A DNA stretch of 64,000 bases. Origin: Bacteroides sp. (GTDB lineage: Bacteria; Bacteroidota; Bacteroidia; Bacteroidales; Muribaculaceae). Shown one piece after another: positions 1 to 9,095 of this stretch. A program made the position numbers and the translations under genes. Position 1 is the first letter of the stretch; each line of letters begins with the position of its first letter. The stretch covers positions 130,654 to 194,653 of the forward strand of contig JAAVDB010000017.1 in assembly GCA_014802015.1 (NCBI GenBank). The letters are read 5' to 3'. The notes under the pieces are model-generated. The model saw only the letters and a program-made list of their open reading frames with translations. It was not told where the DNA came from and did no database searches.

Positions 1-865
1 GCTGCTGGTCATCGCTGTATTTGAGCTTTGACTCGGTGAAGTAACCGATACGTGCGGTGCTGTAACGTCCCTGCATCGGCACCTCGGGGAGCAGGACAAG
101 GCTTGATCCGACCTCGACGGTGACATTGACGCGGCCACCGGGCTCGGCAACGCTTGTGGTCAGTTCGGAGAGTGCATACACGTTATTATCAAACGACTTT
201 ATGCTTTTGATTCTAGACAGCGAGCTGACTGCGGGTGTACCGATATTGATCTCGTTGAATACGTCCCCGAATGTACCGTTCTTGCCGTTATACAGGTCAT
301 TGACCTTGATAACGTAAGCTGTCGAATCGGGATTCTGGGCCTCGACCTCAAAGGATGCTATCAGCGGATCAATGTAATTGTCGCTGACCGAGCGTGCGAT
401 CGCATCGTCAGGATTGACCGACGGACGCGGACGCGCCTGACGCACGAGCACGTGCTTCTGTTTATCGTCAAGCTCGAAGCGCACCATCTGAGTGCTCGAA
501 TTGATGCCTCGGTTGACACCGGCATCATTCAGCTCCTTGGGGACACGCACCAGCTTGTTAACGATAAGCATATCACGCCCCATCAGGTCGCGGGGTATCT
601 GAAAGTAATAATCGTCACCGTTGTGAATGACCTCAAACATGCCCGAGGACACGGTGGCGGTATCCGTCACGATCTTTTCATAAGAAGTTTTGACAGGAGC
701 GGAAGCCGCTGCACCGTCAGCAGCCTTCGCGGATGCTTTTTTCTTCTTACCGAAAAAAAGGAAGCTGCGCTGCGAGTCATGATCAGCCGAGCCATATACG
801 TAAGCCGGCAGGACAGTAAGTCCTCCCAACAATACAACCGATAACAATACTTTCTTAAATTTCAT
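1..865 (-). CDS. Secreted zinc metalloprotease, DUF5118/DUF5117 type, N-terminal part only
   Basis: Partial gene running off the left edge; I read 288 codons on the minus strand from an ATG at 865. The protein starts with a signal peptide (hydrophobic residues about 6-22, ending near YVYG), a lysine-rich linker (FGKKKKA) and then the DYYFQIPRDLMGRDML stretch typical of the small DUF5118 domain. The start of the DUF5117 region follows (residues about 150 onward). Bacteroidota proteins with this N-terminus normally continue into a zinc-binding HExxH peptidase domain, which would lie outside the window, so catalysis cannot be checked here. Export to the periplasm or surface is inferred from the signal peptide. 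A TAACTTTG promoter box lies about 95 bp upstream. Confidence 0.7.
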   Translation of the reverse strand, partial: MKFKKVLLSVVLLGGLTVLPAYVYGSADHDSQRSFLFFGKKKKASAKAADGAAASAPVKTSYEKIVTDTATVSSGMFEVIHNGDDYYFQIPRDLMGRDMLIVNKLVRVPKELNDAGVNRGINSSTQMVRFELDDKQKHVLVRQARPRPSVNPDDAIARSVSDNYIDPLIASFEVEAQNPDSTAYVIKVNDLYNGKNGTFGDVFNEINIGTPAVSSLSRIKSIKSFDNNVYALSELTTSVAEPGGRVNVTVEVGSSLVLLPEVPMQGRYSTARIGYFTESKLKYSDDQQ

Positions 866-961
866 AATACACTATGCTCAAAGTCTGAATTACTATGCTT
901 AAATGATGATATCAAAACCACAAATCCACAAATACCGCTTAAGGCGTAGCGATATTGTATA

Positions 962-969
962 CAAAGTTA
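962..969 (-). promoter_or_regulatory. -7 promoter box TAACTTTG for the metalloprotease gene
   Basis: On the minus strand this reads TAACTTTG, an exact match to the Bacteroidota -7 consensus TAnnTTTG, about 95 bp before the ATG at 865. No well-spaced TTTG -33 element was found, so support rests on the -7 box alone. Confidence 0.4.
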
Positions 970-1115
970 CAAAATCTTTCGCAAATTTCCACTATATCCA
1001 AGTCAAAACAAGCACTATAATTAAACATTTTTAATTCTTATAATCATATTGTCACAATTGCTCATCCATACGCATATTCGCGGAATTATTGTACCGAACA
1101 AGGGGGGTATAAATG

Positions 1116-1200
1116 ACAAAATGGAACTGCTTCACGCAGCTCCATTTCATGAGTTTCCAATAGGTACAATTTCTAAGGTAAAAAAGATTGTTTTAGGTTC
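1116..1200 (-). ncRNA. Candidate small RNA: orphan promoter plus hairpin
   Basis: A leftward box TACTTTTG at 1207-1214 would start a transcript near 1200. About 55 bases later comes a 12-pair hairpin with one mismatch (arms 1119-1130 and 1136-1147), followed on that strand by TTTTGTCATTT, a weak T-run. No gene starts in between. It could also be a leader with an attenuator for the metalloprotease gene, whose own promoter lies further left. The product and its existence are inference. Confidence 0.3.
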
Positions 1201-1206
1201 GTGATG

Positions 1207-1214
1207 CAAAAGTA
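1207..1214 (-). promoter_or_regulatory. -7 promoter box TACTTTTG, no gene directly behind it
   Basis: Exact TAnnTTTG match on the minus strand. Directly upstream of it is a small GGCC/GGCC inverted repeat around an A-run. No clear -33 TTTG was seen at the usual spacing. Confidence 0.4.
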
Positions 1215-1388
1215 GGGCCTTTTTCGGCCGTGGTGAAATTTTTTTATATGTTATCCAACATACTTTTTTAACCACTTTTGAGCATTTCAGCTTTGCAATC
1301 AATCTAATCAATTGTCTCACAGAATAATGCAGCAGCATCATTTTCGCCTTATCTCTCTGTTAACAATTGTTAATTAACTAATACTTGC

Positions 1389-2138
1389 TCAGTTTTTAGC
1401 AGAAAAAGATTCAATTCTTATATTTTTACCGTCCCAGACAGCGTATGAAAAACGCGAAATCCAGTCGCCGAGAATGACCACTTTCGATCCGTCAGGGAGC
1501 TGTCGGTCCACAGCAACATGAAGATGACCGAAGATAAAATAATCGATTTTATCAGTCGCCGTCCTATTATATTCAACGGCAAAATCCACCAGATTATTGC
1601 ACACAGTGTCAGGCGCTACATAGCCGCCCGACTTGCGGCTGTGCGACGACCATGCATGCGCGAAGCCAACAGTCCAGCGCGGATGAATCGCGGCATACAG
1701 ACGCTGGGCGAAGCGACATCTGAACAGTCCGCGCAGCATACGGAACGTCCCTGGCAACCGCCCCACTCCATCGCCATGCTCAAGCAGAAACCGCTTGCCA
1801 TCCATCTCCGTGACCATTACGCCGTCGTGCACCCTGAGCCCTATCTCGCGAGGCAGATAATCGAAAATCCAGATGTCATGATTGCCCTTGAACCACACTA
1901 TCTCGACACCGTTGTCAGCAAGACGTGCCAGTTCACCGAAAAACCGGACATAACCGCGCGGCACCACATCGCGATACTCCCACCAATAGTCAAGTATATC
2001 TCCAAGAAGGTATAACCGACATGCCGTGGACTCAATCGCACGAAGAAACTCGACCACCCGTCGCTCATGCTCACGATGGTCAGCTATGTATCCTGCTCCG
2101 AGATGCAGATCGCTTATGAAATAGGTCAGAGTCTTCAA
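1389..2138 (-). CDS. lpxH: UDP-2,3-diacylglucosamine diphosphatase (LpxH-like)
   Basis: Calcineurin-like metallophosphoesterase of 249 residues. It shows the whole metal-binding set in order: SDLHLG (residues 9-14), GDILDYWWE (about 46), KGNHD (about 84), EHGDG (about 119) and GHLH (about 205). The E. coli LpxH has 240 residues and the same SDLHL and GDxxD pattern; that enzyme cleaves UDP-diacylglucosamine to lipid X at the inner face of the membrane during lipid A synthesis. Last gene of a likely three-gene minus-strand unit behind polA and the DUF59 gene, 30 bp after the latter. A related phosphoesterase of other specificity cannot be excluded. Confidence 0.82.
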   Translation of the reverse strand: MKTLTYFISDLHLGAGYIADHREHERRVVEFLRAIESTACRLYLLGDILDYWWEYRDVVPRGYVRFFGELARLADNGVEIVWFKGNHDIWIFDYLPREIGLRVHDGVMVTEMDGKRFLLEHGDGVGRLPGTFRMLRGLFRCRFAQRLYAAIHPRWTVGFAHAWSSHSRKSGGYVAPDTVCNNLVDFAVEYNRTATDKIDYFIFGHLHVAVDRQLPDGSKVVILGDWISRFSYAVWDGKNIRIESFSAKN

Positions 2139-2168
2139 TGCGACGGTCCGTCTATATGGTTACAGTTA

Positions 2169-2489
2169 TCAAAGGAATCCAAGATCAAGCTTGGCCTCCT
2201 CACTCATCATATCCTTAGTCCATTCCGGCTCGAAGACAATGCGGATATCCACACTCTTGACGCCTTCGATACTCTCAAGCTTGATGCGCGCATCGTCGAC
2301 TATAAAATCAGCAGCCGGACAGTTGGGCGCAGTCAGCGTCATATCGATACGCAGGTTGCCGTCATCGTCAAGGTCGATGCCGTAGATGAGACCGAGGTTA
2401 TATATATCGACCGGAATCTCAGGGTCAAATACGGTCTTAAGCATCTTGACCACTTTCTCCTCGATCGCAAGTTTTTCTTCAGGAGTCAT
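2169..2489 (-). CDS. DUF59 (MIP18-family) iron-sulfur cluster assembly factor, SufT-like
   Basis: A compact 106-residue protein that is almost entirely a DUF59 domain. It carries the family signature DPEIPVDIYNLGLIY (residues about 22-36) and the conserved cysteine in TLTAPNCPAAD (about 71-81). DUF59 proteins help mature Fe-S proteins; the cysteine is the residue tied to that role. The gene lies between polA and lpxH on the same strand, with gaps of 52 and 30 bp, so co-transcription is likely, but these neighbours do not point to a specific client. Its standalone form fits a SufT or Hcf101-accessory type. Exact partner unknown. Confidence 0.8.
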   Translation of the reverse strand: MTPEEKLAIEEKVVKMLKTVFDPEIPVDIYNLGLIYGIDLDDDGNLRIDMTLTAPNCPAADFIVDDARIKLESIEGVKSVDIRIVFEPEWTKDMMSEEAKLDLGFL

Positions 2490-2541
2490 ACCTATATTAT
2501 ATATGTGTTTATGAATCTATTCCTTTACTTTCAAAACAACA

Positions 2542-5334
2542 TCAATGCGCCTCAAGCCAGTTGGCTCCGACTCCGGCCGCGACCTCAAGAGGCACGGCGC
2601 CTGAAAATGCGCCGGTCATGCCGTCGGTCACGATACGGTTTAACACCTCAAGCTCGTCAGGCACTACATTGAATATAAGTTCGTCATGCACCTGCATAAT
2701 CATCCGCGAACGCATGTCGCGACGCTGCATCTCGGCATATATCCTAACCATAGCCACCTTGATTATATCGGCGGCCGAACCCTGAATGGGGGCATTGACA
2801 GCATTGCGCTCAGCGTAACCGCGCACCACAGCATTGCGTGAATTAATGTCGGGGAGATAACGGCGACGCCCCATACGCGTGGTGACATAACCGCGGTCAC
2901 GAGCCTCGACGACAGCGTTGTCAAGATATTCACGCACATGCGGGTAGGTAGCGAAATATCCGTCAATCAATTTCTTGGCATCAGCACGGGCTATGCCGAG
3001 ACGCTCGGACAGACCAAAGGCAGATATGCCGTAGATAATGCCGAAATTAGCAGTCTTGGCATGACGGCGCTCATCATCCGTCACCTCCTCAAGGGGCACT
3101 TTATACACCTTCGAGGCTGTAATACGGTGAATATCCTCGCCCGAAAGAAACGCCTCGATCATATCCTTGTCGCCGCTCAGGTCGGCGATAAGACGCAGTT
3201 CGATCTGCGAATAGTCAGCGCTCATCATCAGATCGCCCGGATCGGGGATGAACGCACGGCGTATCTCGCGTCCGTCATCGGTGCGGATGGGGATATTTTG
3301 CAGATTGGGATTTGTCGACGATATACGGCCGGTAGCCGTGACTGTCTGATTGAACGAGGTGTGTATCTTGCCGGTCCGAGGGTTGATCAGAGCCGGAAGC
3401 GCATCCAGATATGTGGTGATAAGTTTGCGCAGACGGCGGATTTTAAGTATCAATCCCACGAGCGGCACCTTATGAGCATACTTTTCGAGTACCTGCTCGG
3501 TGGTAGAGTAAGAACCCTTGGCCGTCTTCTTAGCCTTTGGATCGATCGCAAGACGATCGAAAAGCACCATTCCCACCTGGGCGGGAGACGCGATATTAAA
3601 CGGTCCTCCGGCCATTTCGTAAGCCTCCTGCTCAAGTCCGGCCAGCTGCTCCTTCAATTTGGCCGACAGGTCCAGCAGCACGGAGGGATCTATCCTCACG
3701 CCGGTCCATTCCATATCGGCAAGCACCTTGATAAGCGGAAACTCCACATCGGTGAGCAGACGCGACATGCCGCGCTCGGCCACCTCGGCCTCAAGGAGCG
3801 GACGCAGACGCAGACTCAAGTCTGCCTCCTCGCAATAACGCGCCACAGCCTCATCCTGAGGCAATGGATTCTTAGGGTGTCCGGGGCGAGTGTCAGGGGC
3901 TACCCCCAGCAACGGCATGGTGAGGTATTTGCCCGAGATTGTCGCGAGGTCATGTTTCATCTCAGGATCAATGACATAATGCGCCACCGCAACATCAAAA
4001 TATGGAGCTGAGAATGCTACATCCTCCTGACGCAACAGCAGAATGGCGCGCTTGACATCAAGGCTCACCAGTACGGACGCACCTCCATCGGCAAACAATG
4101 GGACCAACGCCTCGGCAAATACCTTACGGGCGGCATCGCCAACTGCGGGAAACGGGATGTAATAACCCGCACATGATTTCCATGACAGGGCCAGACCTTC
4201 GATGCGCGTATTCATCACCTCTTCGCCGGTGGCGTAGGCGGCAACGCCTATATAATCATGAGTCAATGCCTCCTTGACAATCCGGACTACATCTTCGGGC
4301 TTATCAATGACGTCATAGTTACGCGCCTCGCATACGGCATCCCCTACAGACACATCCGCAGACGGAGCATCAAACAGCGATCCCATTCCCGAGCCGTCAT
4401 CGGCCTTACTCACTGTCGCCTCATGGGCTGCGACAGCCTTGTCAGCAGCAGCCTGAGCCTTGACTCGGGCTATGAGCGACTTGAAGTCAAGCTCCCTGAA
4501 CAGCTCCATCACACGGTCGCTGTCCATAGGGCGACGCTCCAGATCACCAATCTTAACATCGACGGGAGCATCGGTGCATATCGTGGCAAGCCATTTCGAC
4601 ATGCGTATCTGATCAGCATTCTCAATGACGCGGCGTTGCAGGGCACCCTTGAGTTTATCGGTATTATCAAGCAGATTCTCCACACTGCCCCATTCATCGA
4701 TGAGCTTGCGGGCGGTCTTCTCGCCAACGCCGGGGCATCCTGGAATATTGTCGGACACATCCCCTTCGAGCGCCAGAAGGTCAATGACCTGACGCGGCTC
4801 GGAGATGCCGTAACGCTCGCACACACGGGCGACATCCCTGACCTCAAATCCCTCGCCTTTCAGAGCCGGCCTATACATATATATATGTGGTGCCACAAGC
4901 TGACCGTAATCCTTGTCGGGGGTCATCATGTAGGTATCATATCCCTCGGCGGCGGCACGCGTGGCCAGTGTGCCTATCACATCGTCGGCCTCATATCCGG
5001 GAACTTCGATGACCGGTATGCGGTAAGCCTCAAGTATACGCTTGATGTAAGGGATGGAGAGGGTTATATCCTCAGGCTGCTTGTCACGCTGCGCCTTATA
5101 GTCCTCAAACTTCTCGTGACGGAACGTAGCTCCGTGAGGAGGATCGAAACACACGGCTATGTGCGACGGATTCTCCTTACGCAACAGATCGTCGAGCGTA
5201 TTGCAGAATCCGAATATCGCAGCCGTGTTGAATCCGGTCGCCGACGCAAACCTCGGCGAGTGAATCAGGGCATAGTAAGCCCGATATATAAGGGCGTAAG
5301 CATCCAGCAGAAAGAGTCGTTTCTCCATGTGCAT
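2542..5334 (-). CDS. polA: DNA polymerase I, with degenerate proofreading domain
   Basis: 930 residues, the usual PolA length. The 5' nuclease domain (residues about 1-290) begins LFLLDAYALIYRAYYAL and has YEADDVIG and GDVSDNIPG. The polymerase domain has motif A (SADYSQIELR), motif B (RRHAKTANFGIIYG) and motif C (QVHDELIF). Between them lies the 3'-5' exonuclease fold (about 340-510), recognisable from IEGLALSWK and YYIPFP. The exo I DxE is replaced by VAAYATG, the exo II aspartate context by SLDVKRAI, and exo III reads YCEEAD instead of YxxxD. The enzyme is therefore probably unable to proofread, as in Taq. It acts in repair and Okazaki fragment processing. Two ATGs compete (5334 and 5328); the second gives the more usual N-terminus MEKRLFLLD. 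Confidence 0.95.
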   Translation of the reverse strand: MHMEKRLFLLDAYALIYRAYYALIHSPRFASATGFNTAAIFGFCNTLDDLLRKENPSHIAVCFDPPHGATFRHEKFEDYKAQRDKQPEDITLSIPYIKRILEAYRIPVIEVPGYEADDVIGTLATRAAAEGYDTYMMTPDKDYGQLVAPHIYMYRPALKGEGFEVRDVARVCERYGISEPRQVIDLLALEGDVSDNIPGCPGVGEKTARKLIDEWGSVENLLDNTDKLKGALQRRVIENADQIRMSKWLATICTDAPVDVKIGDLERRPMDSDRVMELFRELDFKSLIARVKAQAAADKAVAAHEATVSKADDGSGMGSLFDAPSADVSVGDAVCEARNYDVIDKPEDVVRIVKEALTHDYIGVAAYATGEEVMNTRIEGLALSWKSCAGYYIPFPAVGDAARKVFAEALVPLFADGGASVLVSLDVKRAILLLRQEDVAFSAPYFDVAVAHYVIDPEMKHDLATISGKYLTMPLLGVAPDTRPGHPKNPLPQDEAVARYCEEADLSLRLRPLLEAEVAERGMSRLLTDVEFPLIKVLADMEWTGVRIDPSVLLDLSAKLKEQLAGLEQEAYEMAGGPFNIASPAQVGMVLFDRLAIDPKAKKTAKGSYSTTEQVLEKYAHKVPLVGLILKIRRLRKLITTYLDALPALINPRTGKIHTSFNQTVTATGRISSTNPNLQNIPIRTDDGREIRRAFIPDPGDLMMSADYSQIELRLIADLSGDKDMIEAFLSGEDIHRITASKVYKVPLEEVTDDERRHAKTANFGIIYGISAFGLSERLGIARADAKKLIDGYFATYPHVREYLDNAVVEARDRGYVTTRMGRRRYLPDINSRNAVVRGYAERNAVNAPIQGSAADIIKVAMVRIYAEMQRRDMRSRMIMQVHDELIFNVVPDELEVLNRIVTDGMTGAFSGAVPLEVAAGVGANWLEAH

Positions 5335-5401
5335 GAGGTCAAATTTGTTGTAAAGTTAGTGATTAATTCATTAAAGTTACACATATAATCAAAGATTTTT
5401 G

Positions 5402-5409
5402 TAAATTTG
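5402..5409 (+). promoter_or_regulatory. -7 promoter box TAAATTTG for the polyprenyl synthase gene
   Basis: Exact TAnnTTTG match ending only 9 bases before the ATG at 5419, so the mRNA would be leaderless or nearly so. It rules out the upstream TTG at 5407, which lies inside the box, as start codon. Confidence 0.55.
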
Positions 5410-5418
5410 CACTCCGTT

Positions 5419-6396
5419 ATGACCGACATCCAGACCATACGCCGATCTCTTGCCCCCGACCTGGAGAGCATCAACGCTCTCATCGCCGAGAGTCTCAGTT
5501 CGACCAATCCCCTTATCAACGAGGTGATCGGCCGCTATCTCGGACACAAAGGCAAACAGCTCCGCCCGATGATGGTCATACTCACAGCCCGTCTGCTTAA
5601 CGCTACGGCCACACAGCGACTAATCGCGTCGGCCGCCTCGATCGAGATGCTACACAATGCATCGCTGATCCATGATGATGTGATCGACCAGTCTTCGACA
5701 CGCCACGGAGTGCCTACCATCAACACCATCTGGGACAATCATATCGCCGTGCTGGTCGGAGACTATTTCGTATCCGCAGCCCTGCAGCTCGTCATATCGA
5801 CCGGCGACCTGCGCGCCATCGGCACCATAGCATCACTCGGACGTCTGCTCTCGACCGGCGAGATGGATCAGATACACAACGCCACCAATCACTCGCTGTC
5901 AGAAGCATCATACTTCGAGATCATAACACATAAGACGGCATCACTATTCGTGGCATGCGTCGAGATGGGCGCATACGCCTCAGATGCCGACGAGCGCACT
6001 CTTGACATAATGCGCCGCTTCGCCCGACTCTTCGGCCAGTGCTTTCAGATCAAGGATGACATCTTTGACTATTTCCACTCCGACTCACTCGGCAAGCCGA
6101 CCGGCAACGACCTGCGCGAAGGCAAGGTAACACTGCCTCTGCTATACGCTCTGTCACTCACCGACCATCCCGAGCACGACAAGATAAACGGACTGCTCAC
6201 ACGCGGCTCGCTCTCAGACGAAGAGATTGCCGGGATAATAGATTTCACAATACGCGTCGGAGGCATCGAATATGCCGAGGCCACCCTGCGCCGTCTCCGC
6301 AATCAGGCCGCCGACATCCTCGCCGAACTCGGCCCCGATGCCGACACCACTTGGTTGCTGACACTTCTCGACTACATCATCTCACGTGACAAGTGA
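5419..6396 (+). CDS. Long-chain polyprenyl diphosphate synthase (IspB-like)
   Basis: 325 residues of the trans-isoprenyl diphosphate synthase family. Visible are GHKGKQLRP (substrate phosphate contact), the first aspartate-rich motif LIHDDVID, the GDY after it, and the second aspartate-rich motif FQIKDDIFDY followed by GKPTGNDLREGK. The enzyme condenses isopentenyl diphosphate units on farnesyl diphosphate, in Bacteroidota mainly to make the menaquinone side chain; chain length cannot be read with confidence. The start at 5419 is chosen because the -7 promoter box covers the earlier TTG. It faces polA divergently and overlaps the next gene by one base. Confidence 0.88.
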   Translation: MTDIQTIRRSLAPDLESINALIAESLSSTNPLINEVIGRYLGHKGKQLRPMMVILTARLLNATATQRLIASAASIEMLHNASLIHDDVIDQSSTRHGVPTINTIWDNHIAVLVGDYFVSAALQLVISTGDLRAIGTIASLGRLLSTGEMDQIHNATNHSLSEASYFEIITHKTASLFVACVEMGAYASDADERTLDIMRRFARLFGQCFQIKDDIFDYFHSDSLGKPTGNDLREGKVTLPLLYALSLTDHPEHDKINGLLTRGSLSDEEIAGIIDFTIRVGGIEYAEATLRRLRNQAADILAELGPDADTTWLLTLLDYIISRDK

Positions 6397-7223
6397 TGGC
6401 CACTGACCGACATCTCACACTTGACGTCGCGATAATCACACACAGCCCGGAAGGAATACTTCGGGTCGCGTCCATGCATCTGCCCGCTGTCGACAACGTA
6501 AATTATATTGTCTCGTGGCAGGATCACCGCAACACTCCGATACCTCAGTCACTGATACGCGATGATGTAAAGATACACCGTCTTGACAAAACGGGACAGG
6601 TATTAAACCGAAACAATGTATTATCACTCTGCACAGCCGACATCATACTCAATTCTGATGACGATATAATCTACACAACTGACAGTCTGAGAGCCGTAAT
6701 TAAGGCCTTTGAAGACAATACTGATGTCGATGTAGCAACATTCAGAACCAAACGACCCGGCGCGCCATCATATCCGAACAATATCCGTACACTTGGCATT
6801 CCGTTACCTAAAGGATACTCGGTAGCGATGTTCGAGATAGCTCTACGCCGTTCCACAGCCGGACAACTCAGATGCCATCCCGAGTTAGGGCTCGGCTCAC
6901 CGTCGATGCATGGAGGTGAGGATGAGGTGTTATTGCTCTCGGCCATACGCCGGGGCCTCGTGTGCCGGTACTTCCCGATCACCGTATGCGAACATCCTAA
7001 CCTGTCGACCGGCAACAAGAAATCTTTATCTGATAAAAATCTGCGCGCCATGGGGTGTGTCATCACCCTCTACTACCCTTACTCATGGGTGCTTCGCATC
7101 CCGCTCAAGGCTTGGCGTGTAAAAAAATCACGTCAGGCAGGATTCTTCCCGGCACTGCGATACCTGTGTCAAGGTGTGTTAAAAGCATATTCATTGCTAC
7201 CCGACAGCAAATATCTGTGGTAA
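6396..7223 (+). CDS. Family 2-like glycosyltransferase, small
   Basis: 275 residues with a GT-A type beginning (LDVAIITHSPEGILRVA), an acidic cluster NSDDDIIY at about residues 86-93 that suits the nucleotide-sugar/metal site, and HGGEDEVLLLSAIRRG further on, resembling the ED motif near the catalytic base of GT2 enzymes. No clear membrane span except a moderately hydrophobic stretch near 220. The ATG at 6396 shares one base with the TGA of the preceding gene, pointing to translational coupling; a GTG at 6393 is the alternative. Acceptor and donor are unknown; the neighbour makes polyprenyl carriers, but a functional link is only a guess. Confidence 0.7.
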   Translation: MATDRHLTLDVAIITHSPEGILRVASMHLPAVDNVNYIVSWQDHRNTPIPQSLIRDDVKIHRLDKTGQVLNRNNVLSLCTADIILNSDDDIIYTTDSLRAVIKAFEDNTDVDVATFRTKRPGAPSYPNNIRTLGIPLPKGYSVAMFEIALRRSTAGQLRCHPELGLGSPSMHGGEDEVLLLSAIRRGLVCRYFPITVCEHPNLSTGNKKSLSDKNLRAMGCVITLYYPYSWVLRIPLKAWRVKKSRQAGFFPALRYLCQGVLKAYSLLPDSKYLW

Positions 7224-7304
7224 TCTCAAAGATTAAAAGTGTTAATAACATCGTGATTTTGAGTAAATATTTTTAAAATCACAGCGGGTTTCAAGAAAAA
7301 TGCT

Positions 7305-7312
7305 TACCTTTG
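7305..7312 (+). promoter_or_regulatory. -7 promoter box TACCTTTG for the glycogen synthase gene
   Basis: Exact TAnnTTTG match, 28 bp before the ATG at 7341. The upstream TTG at 7317 falls at the expected transcription start and is therefore an unlikely start codon. Confidence 0.5.
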
Positions 7313-7340
7313 CAACTTGAAACGAAAATTTCTACGAAAG

Positions 7341-9032
7341 ATGAACATAAACTCTGCTACACAGCGCCCCCGGTTACTGTTTGAAGTCAGCTGGGAAGTG
7401 TGTAACAAGATTGGCGGTATATATACGGTATTATCCACCAAAGCCAAAACTCTCCAGAAAATCAGCAAAGACACCACTGTCTTTATCGGACCTGACGTGT
7501 GGACTGACGACAATCCTTCTCCATGGTTTAAAGAATGTTACGTCCCAGGCCTCTCCAAATGGGCAAAAAATGCACAGCTACCCGAAGGCGTGAGCGTGCG
7601 CGTAGGCCGTTGGGAGATACCCGGACGCCCTATTGCCGTGTTGGTAAAATTTGACGGAATGTACTCGGTCAAAGATGAATTTTACGGCGAGATGTGGCGT
7701 CAGTTCGGCGTCGACTCACTGCATGCTTACGGAGATTATGACGAAGGATGCGCCTTTGCGCATGCTGCCGGCATAGTCATCGAGTCTATCATCCTCTCAG
7801 GTTACGGACTGAAAGATGGAACAGACACCACTGGCAAGGGCATCGTCGCACACTTTGACGAGTGGACCACCGGTATGGGACTGCTGTACCTGAAATGGAA
7901 GATGCCTCAGGTAGCGACAGTGTTCACCACTCATGCCACCAGCATCGGACGCAGCATCTGCGGCAACAACAAGCCGCTGTATGATTACATGGCCGGATAT
8001 AACGGTGATCAGATGGCCCGCGAACTGAATATGGAGGCCAAGCACTCGATCGAGAAGGCTGCCGCCCATCAGGCCGACGCGTTCACGACAGTGAGCGAGA
8101 TTACCGCCCGTGAATGCGAGCAGCTGCTTGAGCGTCGCCCGGATGTCGTGACTCCTAACGGATTTGAAAAGAATTTCGTGCCCGCCGCCTCAAAATTCGA
8201 TGCCGCCCGCGCCAAGGCCCGCGCATCTCTCATCGGCGTCGCCAACGCTCTCACCGGAGCGGATTATGACGACAACGCCTTTGTAGTCATCACGAGCGGA
8301 CGTTGCGAATACCGCAACAAGGGCATCGACGTATATCTCGACATGGCTGCGACACTCCGCTCCATCCCCACCTGCCGCAAGGTCATAGCATACGTGATGG
8401 TACCTGCGTGGTCAAAAGACGCACGCACCGACCTGACCGGGCGTCTGGCTTCGGACAGCCGGCACACCACTCCGCTGGACGAGCCGGTAATCACGCATAC
8501 GCTCAACAATCCCGATCATGACGCCGTCATCGGACGTATACGCTCGTTGGGATTCTGTCAGGTTGATCCGCGTGTCACCGTTATCTACGTGCCCTGCTAT
8601 CTCAACGGCACCGACGGCGTCTTCAATCATCCCTATTACGACCTGCTCATCGGAGCGGATGCCACAGTGTTCCCCTCCTATTACGAGCCGTGGGGCTACA
8701 CACCGCTTGAAAGTGTGGCATTCGGTGTACCGACCATAACCACCTCACTGTCAGGATTCGGACAGTGGGTACTCGAATCGTTCCAGAACATATTTGAGGA
8801 GTGCGGTGTTAATGTAATCGGACGCGGTGACTCAAACTATCATGATGTCGTCACTAACATCGCGCACGCTATCGAGTATCTCACATGCGTCTCACCTGCC
8901 GAAATGGCCGACATACGTAAAGCCGCCATGCGCACGGCAGCAGCCGCATCATGGGAAAATTTCATAGTCTACTATGACCTTACCTACGACATAGCGTTGA
9001 CTAATGCGACCAAACGCAACGACATAAAATAA
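7341..9032 (+). CDS. Glycogen synthase, GT3 (eukaryote-like) family
   Basis: 563 residues from the ATG at 7341. The N-terminus reads FEVSWEVCNKIGGIYTVLSTKA and the C-terminal half has FPSYYEPWGYTPLESVAFG followed by TTSLSGFG. Both match the GT3 glycogen synthases of animals and fungi rather than the GlgA (GT5) type. The E-x7-E pair (EPWGYTPLE) is the donor-site signature of this fold. The enzyme would add glucose from UDP-glucose to glycogen in the cytoplasm. It lies 63 bp upstream of an alpha-glucan phosphorylase on the same strand, so synthesis and breakdown are likely co-expressed. The family call is firm; donor preference is inferred. Confidence 0.88.
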   Translation: MNINSATQRPRLLFEVSWEVCNKIGGIYTVLSTKAKTLQKISKDTTVFIGPDVWTDDNPSPWFKECYVPGLSKWAKNAQLPEGVSVRVGRWEIPGRPIAVLVKFDGMYSVKDEFYGEMWRQFGVDSLHAYGDYDEGCAFAHAAGIVIESIILSGYGLKDGTDTTGKGIVAHFDEWTTGMGLLYLKWKMPQVATVFTTHATSIGRSICGNNKPLYDYMAGYNGDQMARELNMEAKHSIEKAAAHQADAFTTVSEITARECEQLLERRPDVVTPNGFEKNFVPAASKFDAARAKARASLIGVANALTGADYDDNAFVVITSGRCEYRNKGIDVYLDMAATLRSIPTCRKVIAYVMVPAWSKDARTDLTGRLASDSRHTTPLDEPVITHTLNNPDHDAVIGRIRSLGFCQVDPRVTVIYVPCYLNGTDGVFNHPYYDLLIGADATVFPSYYEPWGYTPLESVAFGVPTITTSLSGFGQWVLESFQNIFEECGVNVIGRGDSNYHDVVTNIAHAIEYLTCVSPAEMADIRKAAMRTAAAASWENFIVYYDLTYDIALTNATKRNDIK

Positions 9033-9095
9033 AATACGTAATAACCGAGAAATACAGTATCATAATCCTATCCGACAATATTTAACCATTTCAAT

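Larger units (their letters stand above)
866..1388. other. 523 bp gap without a confident protein gene
   Basis: Between the metalloprotease start and the lpxH end. It holds the metalloprotease promoter, a leftward promoter box at 1207-1214 followed by a hairpin at 1119-1147, and overlapping AT-rich palindromes at 1360-1378 (TTAACAATTGTTAA and GTTAATTAAC). A 64-residue open frame at 1147-1341 has no recognisable features. A 32-codon frame starting at the ATG at 1150 (minus) runs through the hairpin and is not called. Confidence 0.5.

Noticed and set aside
1147..1341. 64-residue open frame on the minus strand
   Set aside because: No family resemblance, low-complexity basic sequence, and it spans a promoter box and sequence better explained as regulatory.
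2938..4011. Long plus-strand open frame of 357 residues inside polA
   Set aside because: Shadow frame opposite a firmly identified gene; the translation shows no domain.
4258..5388. 376-residue plus-strand frame opposite the start of polA
   Set aside because: Antisense shadow of the 5' nuclease domain; GC-skewed codon pattern fits the minus strand.
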